A stretch of DNA of 64,000 bases from Tolypeutes matacus (lineage: Eukaryota; Chordata; Mammalia; Cingulata; Chlamyphoridae), in contig JAKSZT010053881.1 of assembly GCA_026826555.1 (NCBI GenBank), positions 7,560,926-7,624,925 on the forward strand, in the 5' to 3' direction. The notes under the pieces are model-generated. The model was not told the DNA's origin and searched no databases. It saw only the letters and a program-made list of their open reading frames with translations. The position numbers and the translations under genes were made by a program. The first letter of the stretch is position 1; the number at the start of each line of letters is the position of its first letter. This document shows positions 45,808 through 57,235 of the stretch, one piece after another.

Positions 45808-46377
45808 TGGCTATAATATGGTATGTACTTACTAAACTGTTCACTGAAGATTTATTTAGAAGGAACTATTTTGGTGTTTTAATCAGGACATTGACGTCAG
45901 GATAAGAAGGTCAGTTCATTCCTCTCACCTGGTGTCTATACTGACACAATTCATAACCACCACAGGAGCACAAGGCACTCACAGTGTTAATTTGTAAAAG
46001 TTGAGTCCAAGCTTCCTAGCTCTGGCTGCCTCTATCAGTGACTGCACTTTAACAGACCGAGTTCTAGTGGTGTTGAATGCAAGCAGAGAATTGCCTGATC
46101 CTGATGTTTCCTTCCAATCTACTCTCATTTCTTAGCAGTTACCTTCACGAATTAGAACCATATTAGAAAGTCTTGTTTTTTTTTCCATGCTTGATTTCAC
46201 ATATGCTCACAAATCTGCCCCAAGAGTTAGGCTTTTTATTCAGAACCTCAGAACTATGCTTATTATCATGATATGCAAAGCCTGATATTACCCAGATATG
46301 ACCAGGAGAGATTGGGTACAAGCAAAAGTCAGTGGAATGGAAGTCCATTGTAGGAGACTGCTAATCACCCAGCCTTT
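45808..46377. other. Single-copy sequence, no feature seen
   Basis: No repeat or gene recognised. Confidence 0.5.
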
Positions 46378-47130
46378 CACTTATTCAGCAAATATTTATT
46401 GGACACTTTCTAATCATCAGGCTTTGTTCTAGGAGCTGAAGATTCAGTGGTGAACAAGTGGATCTTGCATTCTGGTGGTGGAGACATACAAGAAAGTAAG
46501 GGAGAGAGGGAGAAAGATGAGATACAGAGTCATGCTTGCAGCCAGGGGAGGCCTCTCTGTGGAGGTGATATCTCAGCTGAGTTCTGAATCAAGCAAAGGG
46601 AATGGACATCAGAGACGAGTGTGAGTAACATTTCAGGCAGTGGGTGCCATTACTGTAAGGGCACCCAGGGGGCATCAACTTGGTGTTTGTGACGACCAGA
46701 CCAAAAGCCAGAGTGGCTGCGGTGAGTGTGGAAAATGGTATAGAAGAAGTCAGCAGGGTTAGGTCATGGAGAGCTTTAAAAACCCGAGTAAATGGTTTAG
46801 AACGCTTTCTAAATGAGACGGGAGGCCATTGGAGGGTTTAAGCCAAGGGATGCCATGATCAAATTATGTTTAATAAAAAAGTCATTCTGGATGCTGTGTG
46901 TAGAAGGCTTATGTGGAACAAGAGTGGAAGCAGGGAGACTATTATAGCCTCTCAGACAAGAGATGCAGATGGCCCAGATAAAGACAGTGATAGCGGAGGG
47001 GGGTGGCTGGATTTGGGATATATTTGGAGGCAGTCTCAGGACTTACTCATGGTCTGGATGTGGAGAGTGAGAAAAAGAGATAAGTTAAGGATATACCTAT
47101 AGTTTTGGCCTGAGCAACTGGGGGGATGGT
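46378..47130 (-). mobile_element. L2 LINE fragment, antisense
   Basis: TTCAGCAAATATTTATTGGACAC, CTAGGAGCTGAAGATTCAGTGGTGAACAAG, GAGGTGATATCTCAGCTGAG, TTTCAGGCAGTGGG, GGCCATTGGAGGGTTTAAGC, CACTCTGGATGCTG-like and GATTTGGGATATATTTGGAGG occur in the order I remember for antisense L2. Highly diverged. Confidence 0.6.
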
Positions 47131-47487
47131 ACCTTTTCCTGAGAGGGAAAGACAAGAAGGGAAAAATATCAAGAGTAATTGCTCTGGGAGTACCATGTTT
47201 TGTAGGCAAATGCCCTATCATTGCCTTCTGATATATGTGCATGTGTGTGCACACACACATTCTGCCTCATTTTACCATGAAGCCAAAATGAAGCAGAAGA
47301 CACTCCCCAAACCAGAAAACCCTAGTCGCATTTAGCCTTTAGGTGAAAGAAGAATTTGAAAAAAAAAATCATAAAATGTGATTCTATTTTTAAAAGCCAA
47401 TTTCCATTTTTAATGTCAGCTCAATTAACTTTAAGTGTGCATATATGTAAACACATGCTTATGACATAAAAAATATATGTATATGTG

Positions 47488-47519
<32 letters not shown>

Positions 47520-47594
47520 TACACACATACTGACCAATACCATGTCACCTACTCCTTTTAATTAATTATTAATTCTCATTAGTATTATCAGTCA
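47131..47594. other. AT-rich sequence with (TA)n(CA)n
   Basis: Contains the compound dinucleotide tract at 47470-47530; otherwise nothing recognised. Confidence 0.5.
47470..47530. repeat. Compound microsatellite (TA)n(CA)n
   Basis: Alternating TATATG, a TA run, then a CA run with ATA breaks. Confidence 0.9.
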
Positions 47595-48365
47595 CCTTCC
47601 ATTATCTTTTTTAAAGCAATTTTATTGAGATATATTGACATATCATATAATCCATCTAAAATGTATATTCTATAGCTTTTGGTATAATCAGAGTTGTGCT
47701 TTCATCACTGTAATCATTTTTAGAACATTTTCTACTCCCAAATAAAACCGTCCTACCCCTTAGCAGTCATTTCTCAATCCCTCTATCCTTCCCCAGCCAT
47801 ACTTAACTGTTAATCTAATTCTTTCTCTGTAAATTCATTTATATTTATGTTTTATCTAGTACTTTATGTCTGGTTTCTTTCAATTAGCATAATTTTTACT
47901 TTACAATTGATGAAAAATATCAATACATTCTTATTTACTGCAGTTCATCATTTGCTTTAAGTGTCGTTTTTGCTCATATACTACCCTACTATCAGCATCT
48001 TGTAATTAAAATAACATATATTTGTTCTAATTCATGTAAGAACGTTCTTATATTTATACTATTGCCCACACACATCATCCACAACAGAGTTCACAATGTT
48101 TCATCCTCTAGCTTTCCTACTAGTGACATACACAACCCTAAACTTCCCTTTTCAGCCACAATCACACCCACATATCAGTGCTGTTAAATACTCTCACTAT
48201 AATGTGCTACCATCACCTCTATCCATTTCCAAGCATTTACAATCAACCTTATTGCAAATTATGCACAAATTTAGCATCAGCTCATCATTCTCTACCCTCA
48301 TTCTTTCTTTTGGTGGCCTCTAGTCTAGCTATTAACTCCATGAGTTTTTTTCATTATATTTAGTT

Positions 48366-51300
48366 CATAGTAATGAAATCATACAATATTTGTCTTCTTG
48401 TGTCTGGCTTGCTTCACTCAACTTAATTTCCTCAAGGTTCATCCATATTGTAATATTCTTCACAATTTCACTTCTTCTTACAGCTAAATAATATTCCATT
48501 AATGTATAAGCTACAATTTGTTTATCCATTCATCAGTTGATGGTTACCTGGGTTGTTTCCATCTTTTGGCAATTGTGAATAACGACACTATGAACATTGA
48601 TTTGCAGATGTCAGTTTGTTTCCCTGCTCTCAGTTCTTCTGGGTATATAACTAATAGTAGTATTGTCAGATCACATGGCAGATATATATATTTAACTTCT
48701 TTAGGAACCACCAAACAGACTTCCACAGTGGCTGTACCATTCTACATTCCCACCAACAGTGGATAAGTGTTCCTATTTCTCCACATCCTTTCCAACACTT
48801 GTAGTTTTCTGGTTTTTTTCATAGTGACCATTCTAAGAGGTGTGAAATGATACTCATTGTAGTTTTGATTTGCATTTCCCTAATCACTAGTGATGTTGAA
48901 CATCATTTCATGTGTTGTTTTTACCATTTGTATTTCCTCTTTGGAAAAATGTCTCTTCAGGTGTTTTGCCCATTTTTTAATTGGGTCATTTGTCTTTTTA
49001 TCATTAAGTTGTAGGATCTCTTATATATCATGGATATTAAACCCTTATCAGCTATGTCATTTCCACATATTTTCTCCCATTGAATAGGTTGCCTTTTCAC
49101 TTTATTGACAAAGTCTTTTGAGGTGGAAAGTGTTTAATTTTGAGGAGGTTTCATTTATCTATTTTTTCATTTGTTGTTCATGCTTTAGGCATGAGGTCTA
49201 AGAACCCACCTCTTATCACCAAATATAGAAGATGCTTTCCTACATTATCTTCTAGGAGTTCTATGGTCCTGCCTTTTATGTTTAGGTCTTTGATCCGTTT
49301 TGAGTTGATTCTTGTATAGGGAATGAGATAGGGGTCCTCTTTCATTCTTTGGGTTATGGATATCCAGTTCTGCCAGCACCATTTGTTGAAGAGACTATTA
49401 TGTCCCAGTAAAGTGAACTTGGTAGGTTTGTCAAAAATCAGTTGACCATAGAGGGAGAGTCTATTTCTGAACTTTCAATTCAATCCTATTGATCAATGTG
49501 TTTATCTTTATGCTACTATCATGCTGTTTTGACTACTGTAGCTTTGTAACATGCTTTAAGGTCAGGAAGCATGAATCCTCCAACTTTGCTCTTCTTTTTA
49601 AGGATGTTTTTAACTATTTGGTGACCCTTTCCCTTCAAAATAAATTTGATTTTTAACTTCTCTATTTCTGTAAAGTAGGCTGTTGGAATTTTGATGGGGA
49701 TTGCATTTAATCTGCAAATCAATTTGGGTAGAATTGACATCTTAAAAATATTTAGTCTTTCAATCCATGAACATAGAATGTCCTTCCATTTGTTTAGGTC
49801 TTCCTTGATTTCTTTTAGTACTGTTTTGTAGTTTTCTAAGTACAGTCTTTTATATCCCTGGTTAAAGTAATTCCTAGATATTTCATTCTTTTTGCTGCTA
49901 TTATAAATGGAATTTTTCTTGATTTCCTCCTCAGATTGTTCATTACTAGTATATAAAAACACTACTTGTGTGTGTGTTGATCTTGTATTCTGTCACTTTG
50001 TGGAACTGGTTTATTAGCTGTAGTAGCTTTGTTGTAGATATTTCTGAGTTTTCTAACTATAAAATCATTTCATCTGTGAATAGTGAGAGTTTTACTTCTT
50101 TTCCAATTTGGATGCCTTTTATTTCTTTTTCTTGCCTAATTATTCTAGCTAGAACTTCTAGCACACTGTTGAATAACAGCACTGACGGGACATCTTTGTC
50201 TTGTTCCCGATCTTAGAGGGAAAACTTTCAACTTTTCTCCACTGAGTATGTTGTTGGCTGTGGGTTTTTCATATATGCCCTCTATTATGTTGAGGAAGTC
50301 GTCTCCTATTCCCATCTTCCAAAGTGTTTTTATCAAGAAAGGATGCTGAATTTTGTCAAATGTCTTTTTTGTGTCAGATGGTCATGTGGTTTTTCCCTTT
50401 AATGTTTTAATATGGTGTATTAGGTTAATTGATTTTCTTGTGTTGAACCACCCTTGCATACCAAGAATAAAAACAACTTGATCAGAGTGTATCATTCTTT
50501 TAATATGCTGTTGGATTCCATTTGCAAGTATTTTCTTGAGAATTTTTGCATCTGTATTCATTAGAGAGATTGGTCTATAATTTTCTATTTTTGTAGTATC
50601 TTTATTTGGTTTTGTTATTAGGGTCATGTTTACTTCATTAAAAGAATTAGGTAATTTTCCCTCCTCTTTAGTGTTTTGGAAGTGTTTGAGCAGGATTGTT
50701 ATCAATTCTCTAAATATTTGGTAGAATACATGCACAAAGCTGCGTGGTCCAGGACTTTTCTTTGTTGGGGGATTTTTAATGAGAGATTCAATCTCCTTAC
50801 TTGTGTTTGGTTTGTTGAGGTCTGTATTTCTTCTATAGTCAATATAGATTGTTAGTACGTTTCTAGGAATTTGTCCATTTCATCTATGTTGTTTAATTTG
50901 TTGGCATACAGTTTTTCATAATATCCTCTTATGGTCCTTTTTATTTCTGTGGTGTCAGTTGTTTTGCCCCCCTTTCATTCTTTATTTATTTGCATTGTCT
51001 CTTTTTTCTTTGTTAGCCTTGCTAAGGGTTTTGCAATTTTATTGATCTTCTTAAAGGACCAGCTTTGGGTTTAGTTGATTCTCTTTATTGTTTTTTTTTT
51101 TTTTCTTTGTTCTTAATTTCATCTATTTCAGCCCTAATTTTTGTTATTTCTTTCCTTCTGTTTGCTTTGGGATTAGTTTTCTGTTCTTTTTCTAGTCCCT
51201 CCAGGTTATCATTTTTTGATTTTAGTTCTTTTTAGTATCTTTGATTTTAGTTCTTTCTTCCTTTTTAATATAAGCATTTAGGGCTATAAATTTCCTTCTC

Positions 51301-52169
51301 AGCACTGCCTTTGCTGCATCCCATAAATTCTGACAGGTTGTGTTCTCATTTTCATCTTGAGATATTTACTAATTTCTCTTACAATTTCTTCTTTGATCAA
51401 ATGATTGTTTAAGAGTGTGTTGTTTAGCCTCCATATATTTGTGAATTTTTCCCTTTCCCACCTATTATTGATTTCCAACTTCACTCCACTGTGAATGGAG
51501 ATGGTGTTTTGTATGATTTTAATCTTTTAAAATATATTGTGTAAAATTTGTAACTCAACATGTGGTCTATCTTGGAGAAAGATCCATGAGCATTTGAGAA
51601 GAACATATATCTTACTGATTTGTGGTACAATGTTCTGTATATGTCTGTTAGGTCTAACTCATTTATCATATTGTTCAAGTTCTTTGTTTCCTTGTTGATC
51701 CTCTGTCTAGCTGTTCTATCTATTGATGTGAGTGATATACTGATGTCTACAACTATTATTGTAGTTATTTCTTCCTTCAGTTTTGCCAGGGATTGCCTCC
51801 CGTATTTTGGGGTACCTTTTAAGTGCATAATTATTTATGATTGTTGTTTCTTCCTGGTAGGTTGATCCTTTTATTAATACATAATGGTCTTCTGCATGTC
51901 TTATAATATATATATTTTTAAGTCTGTTTTGTCTGATATTAGTATAGCTACCCCTGCTCATTTTTGGCTACTGTTTGTGTGAAATATCTTTTGCCAACCT
52001 TTCACTTTCAGCCCATTTGTATCCTTGGGTCTAAAGTGAGTCTCTTGTAGAGAACATATGGATGACTCATTTTTTTTAATGCATTCTGTCATCCTGTGCC
52101 TTTTGATTGGGAAGTTTAATCATTAATATTCAATGTTATTACTGTATAGACATTACTTACTTTGACCAT
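48366..52169 (-). pseudogene. L1 ORF2, disabled
   Basis: Start ATG at 52167-52169 (MVKVSNVYTVITLNIN). Recognisable blocks: endonuclease KIDHMLSYK (51481-51828), reverse transcriptase [20 protein letters not shown] (50382-50735), later RT/thumb [31 protein letters not shown] and [16 protein letters not shown] (49519-49962), C-terminal SMFIVSLFTIAKRWKQP (48544-48726). The endonuclease GDFN motif is lost (VVDIS in its place) and the frame is broken many times. About 3.8 kb, normal length. Confidence 0.82.
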
Positions 52170-52241
52170 TTTATCCTTTCATATGGCATATCTTAATTAT
52201 GCTTGTCTTTTTACCCTTTTGGCTACCCTTTCTGGTAATCT

Positions 52242-53231
52242 TCATTTATATACTCTCCTCCAAGCTTCTCTCTCCTGTCTTTTCCTTTCAGGCTGCAGAA
52301 CTCCCTTTAATATTTCTTGTAAAGCTGGCATCTTGTTTACAAATTCTCCTAGTTTCTTTTTATCTGTGAATAATTTAAACTCACCCTCATTACTGAAGGA
52401 CAGTTTTACCAGATAAAGAATTCTTGGCTGGCAGTTTTTCTCTTTTAAATATTTTAAATATATCATACCACTGGTTTCTTGCCTCCATGGTTTCTGATGA
52501 GAAATCTACACTATGTCTTCCTGGACATCCATTGTATATGATGGACTGCTTTTCTCTTGATTCTTTCAGAATTCTTTCTTTATCTTTGGCATGTGACATT
52601 CTGAATAGTTGTGTCTTGGAGTAGGTCTATTCAGATTTATTCTGTTTGGAGTACATTGAGCTTCTTGGATAAATATATTTATGTCTTTCATAAGTGTTGG
52701 GAAATTTTTCATACACTATTTTCTCAAATATTCTTTCTGCCTCTTTCCCCTCTCTTCTCCTTTTGAAACTACTAGGCATGTATGTTGATGTGCATCATGC
52801 TATTATTAATTTCCCTGAGCCCCTGCTTATTTTTTCCCATTCTTTCTTCTATCTGTTTTTCTATCTTTTCATTTTCAGTTGATCTGCTTCTAAGTCCTCT
52901 GATTCTTTCTTCTGCCATTTCAAATCTGTTGCTGTATGCCTCTAATGTATTTTTAATTTCATCCAGTATCTTTTATTCGATAAACTCTGTTATTTTTCTA
53001 GTCAAGCTTTCAAATTCTTCTTTGGCTCACCAGTATTTTCTTATTAGCCTTTATCTCTTTAGCCACATATTCCTTCAAATCTTTGATTTCTTTTAGGAGA
53101 TATGTTTGACTGTCCTTGATTAGTTGGCTAAAATCTTATATCTCATCCAACATTTTGATTTGTTCCTTTGACTAGGCCATATCTTCCTGTTTCTTATTAT
53201 CACTTGTAATTTTTTACTGATGTCTAGGCAT
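52242..53231 (-). pseudogene. L1 ORF1, disabled
   Basis: Frame start at 53229-53231 (MPRHQ, followed by an early stop). The C-terminal domain is readable: SHAKDKERILKESREKQSI, SVDFSSETMEARNQWYDIFK, LGEFVNKMPALQEILKGVLQ, then a stop near 52242. The coiled-coil part (52780-53200) has several breaks. Confidence 0.75.
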
Positions 53232-54223
53232 CTGATTAAGATGGTGAGTTTACTCTGATGATCCATTTCTTTCTCTTGCCTATGATTTTATTTCTCTTTG
53301 GCTTTGTGTTATGGCTTTTCTTTGATTCTTATTTCAATTTATTCTAGGTCTTTAAAATTGCCCCTGTTTTACTCATCAAAATAGGGCCAGGGACCCACTA
53401 ATGGGGTGCAGATCAGTTTCTAAGAGCCTTGTGGAGGGGTGACGGCACCAAAAACCTTTTTAAATTTGTGTTCCCAGAGGTGCAGTATCCTGGCCTGCCA
53501 GCTGATGGCACTCTTCAGAAAAACCTCTCTGCTCAAACCTTAGGGGAGAATGTGTTCTCTGGGGAATGTGTTCCCTGGAACCATGTCTGGGTGGGTGGTG
53601 ATAACACAATGTCTAACAAAGAGCCCTTTCTGGGCAGGCTATTTGGAGCCAAGCCTCACAATTCAAAGTTGCTGATCCAAAGCCACACTCCAACTTCGGT
53701 GTACCCTACCTTATCCTAGGGAGGAAAGAGATTTCCACTCCCCTCTTCATTGATAGCATCTACTCCTGGCCAGTAATGGGGATCATTTGCGAAGGTAGTC
53801 TATCCTTAGCTTTCTGCCTGGATGAAGAAAATAGCACAGATGCACTCAGGAAGGGTAGAAACCATGGCTTCCAGTAGACGAAATTCACCAGCCAAAAGCT
53901 GGAGCAATAGTTTTGTCACTCCCTCTTCCCTTTCCTGGGGAAGTGAGCCTCTGCTGTTCTTTCAGTCAATAGTGGCCCACCAGGGAATGGAGGAACCAAT
54001 GCTGTCTGCTCTGAGGGTAGGGGCTTGGTGCTAGCAGCAGCAGCAGCCCAGGTTACTCACACATCTTCACCAGAGTCTCCTTCTTTCACCCCTCTCTTTT
54101 CTGGGTGCTACCTAGCCCTAGAACAGTTATTCCAGACAGTTTCTGCTTGTCTTCTAGCTGTTTCCTGGGAGAGAAGTGAGCCCTGTAACTCCATCTTCCT
54201 GGAAGTCCCTTCCATTATCTTTT

Positions 54224-55064
54224 GATAATGGTTACTTCTGGAAGTCGCAAAGCGGAGGATTAAAGGGATTGTAGCCTTTGCCTCTTTCCTTGATTGATCT
54301 TTAAGTGGTGGGGTTATGAGTGAGTTTTATTTTATTCTTTGAGTTTTCAATATTTTAAATTAAATTTTCTTAATCACATAAACACAGCATTTAATATCCA
54401 CACAAAGGTATAGCTCACTAATCAAAGAATTATAATAACATTTAGGGCTGGAAGAGCTCATAGAAAAGGAGGATCCCATTTTCTAGTAACAGTTTGAAAT
54501 CTTCTAATAAGGAGATGCTCACAATACTCCATGGGTCCATTCCTTCTTTGGGCAGTGCCAAATGTTAGGAATTTCCTTTTAAATGTAGAACAGAAAGCTG
54601 CCCCCTGGAATACTTTCATTATTGTTTCCTGTGATGCCTTGGCAGAAATTAGTCACTTTCTTCTTCTAACTGACAACTTTTAAAATATTTGAAGTCATAC
54701 CTCTCCTTGTTTGTTTCTTTATCTTTTTTTAAAACCAAAGCATACCCAGTTCTTTCAACATTTCCTCATGTGATAGGATTTCTTGACCTTTCACCAGCTT
54801 AAAGTGTGATCCCTCTCAAGGCCTTGTTTTTAATCAAAGATTTTAGCCTTAAGTTTAAAGACCATTGTCCCAGTAGGTAGATTGCAGTCAGTTGGTGCTG
54901 TTGCTGAGAAGTGGGGAAAACTGCAGTAGGGCTCTTATATTTTTGCAATTACATTGGGACATTGGGTTCTGCCACCTATGTCTAGATCTCCTTCAGTTTT
55001 GGGGTATAGGTGACCATAAGGAAAATCACAGCATCAGAAAATCTCTGTTTAATAATGGAACACA
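54224..55064. other. Single-copy sequence containing an ancient CR1/L3-like remnant
   Basis: Outside the element listed below no feature is seen. Confidence 0.45.
54437..54800 (+). mobile_element. Possible CR1/L3-type LINE remnant
   Basis: The order AGGGCTGGAAGAGCTCATAG, CCTTCTTTGGGCAGTGCCAAATGTTAGGAA, AATATTTGAAGTCATACCTCTCC and CCCAGTTCTTTCAACATTTCCTCATGTG recalls the amniote-wide CR1/L3 3' region. Very diverged. Confidence 0.45.
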
Positions 55065-57235
55065 TTTTTCAGGATCAGGAACAAGACAAGGATACCCACT
55101 TTCACCTCTGCTATTCAATATTGTACTAGAAGTTTAGCCAGAGGAATTAGGTAAGAAAAAGAAATGAAAGGTATCCAAACTGGAAAGGAAGTAGTAGAAC
55201 TATCTCTATTTACAGCTGACATGATCTTAATATGGAAAATCCAAAGGAAACCACAAGAAAACTTCTAGGGTTGATAAATGAGTTCAGCAAAGTGGCAGGG
55301 TACGAGAACAACAAACAAAAAACAATTGTGTTCCTTTACACTAGCAGTGAACAAATATGAAGAGAAAATTAAGAAAACAATTCTATTTATAATAACATCT
55401 AAAAATAAAATATCCAGGAATAAATTTAACCAAGGATACAAAAGACTTGTACACTGAGAACTACAAAACACTGCTGAAAGAAATTAAAGAAGACCTAAAT
55501 CAATGGTAAGACATCCCATGTTCATGGATTAAAAGAGTTAATATTGTTAAGATGTCAATATTTTCCAAAGCAATATATAAATTCAATGTAATTCCTTTGA
55601 AAAATCTGTCAGCCTTTTTTCTTTTTCAGAAATGGAAAAAATTTCCTCAGATTTTTATGGAACTCTAAGGGGCTCCAAAGAGCCAAAATAATTTTGGAAA
55701 AAAAGAACAAAGTTGGAGGACTCACACTTTCCAATTTAAAACTATACTATGAAGCTATAGTAATCAAAACAGCATTGGGAAGCGGCTGTGGCTCAATCAG
55801 TAGGGCTCCTGTTTACCATATGGGAGGCCCCGGGTTCGGTTCCTGGGGCCTCCTGGTGAAGGCAAAGCCCGCCCGCACGGCGTGGTTAGCTGACCCAGGG
55901 AGCACAAGCAGCAAGGGGGGGATAAATGAATAAATAAATAAAATCTTAAAAAAAAACACAAAAAACAGCATGGTACTGGCATAAAGATATACAGATAGAT
56001 CAAAGTAAAATAATTTAAATTTCAGAAATGGACCCACACATCTATCCCTAATTGATTTACAGCAAGGATGTTAAGTACATGCAGTAGGGAAAGAATAGTC
56101 TCTTCAACAAATGGTGCTGAGAAAACAGGAGATCCACATGCAAAAGAATGAAGATAGAACCTCACCACATGCCATATACAAAATCAACTAAAAATGGATT
56201 AAGGACCTAAATATAAGAGCTAAAACTACAAAACTCTTTGACAATAAGCAAGGGACAAATCTTTATGACCTGGGATTCGGCAATGGATTCTTAGATATGA
56301 TACCAAACGTGTGAGCAACAAAAGTAACAATTGATATATTTGATTTCATCAAAATTAAAATATTTTGTGCATTGAAGGAAATTATCAAGAAAGTAAAATA
56401 AAAAAACAACCTATGAATGGGAGAAAATATTTGGAAACCATATATCAGATAAGAGCTTAATATCCAAAATATAAAAAGAACTTTTACAATGCAACAAAAA
56501 AGAGGCAAACATCTCAATTAAAAAATGAGTAAAGAAGTTAAATAGACATTTATCCAAAGATGATATACAAATGACCAATAAACACATGAAAAGGTGCTCA
56601 ACATTATTAGCCATCAGGGAAATGCAAACCAAACCCATAATGAGATACTATTTCACACCCAAAAGGATATCTATTACTAAAAAATGGAACATTTAATGTT
56701 GAAAGGATGCAGATAAATTGGAACTCTAGTGCATTATTGGTGGGAATGTAAAATGGTACTGCCACTGTGGACGCAACATGGCATTTCCTCAAAAAGTTAA
56801 ATATAGAATTACTGTATAAGCTGACAATTCAAATTCTAGATATACACTCAAAGAAATTGGGTATATATCTAGATACAAACAGATACCCATACACCAATAT
56901 TCATAGCAGCATTATTCACAATAGCCAAAAAGTAGAAACAACTTGAGCATTCATCAAGAATGGATAAATAAAATGTAGTACATATACACAATGGAAAATT
57001 ATTAGTTCATAAGAAAGAATGGAGTTATGAGACATGCTATGACACAGAAGAACCTTGTAACATTAAGCTCAGTGAATTAAGCAAGGCACATAAGGACAAA
57101 TATTGTATTTGTGTATTATATTATAAGAGATAACTAGGATTAGCAAATTATCAGAGGTAACTGCGGAATAGAGTAGGGTGGAAGTGGAATGTTTGTTTGT
57201 GAAAATAAAAACAATAATAAAGAGAAAGAAACACA
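55065..57235 (+). mobile_element. 5'-truncated L1, sense
   Basis: Begins inside the reverse transcriptase (GGATCAGGAACAAGACAAGG, coding [18 protein letters not shown]), then thumb (AATTAAAGAAGACCTAAATC), KKNKVGGLTLSNLKLYYEA, the C-terminal region and a 3' UTR ending near 57235 in an A-rich stretch. The FADD motif is altered to TAD by a base change near 55215. Frames are broken. Interrupted by a DAS-SINE. Confidence 0.78.
55776..55961 (+). mobile_element. DAS-type SINE, young copy
   Basis: GGGAAGCGGCTGTGGCTCAATC head with B box GGTTCGGTTCC, the GC-rich body GCCCGCACGGCGTGG, then (AATA)n and A-tail. Perfect 10-bp duplications AAAACAGCAT at 55766-55775 and 55962-55971. Differs from the copy at 7087-7278 by only a handful of bases. 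Confidence 0.9.

Larger units (their letters stand above)
47611..54207 (-). mobile_element. Full-length L1 with 16-bp target duplications, antisense
   Basis: Flanked by perfect repeats CCTTCCATTATCTTTT (47595-47610 and 54208-54223). Contents: 3' UTR (47611-48365, of the same type as 10685-11175), ORF2 (48366-52169), ORF1 (52242-53231) and 5' UTR (53232-54207) with CCATCTT at 54191-54197. About 6.6 kb, the typical L1 length. Both frames are well decayed, so the insertion is older than the SINEs but its ends are clean. Confidence 0.9.
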
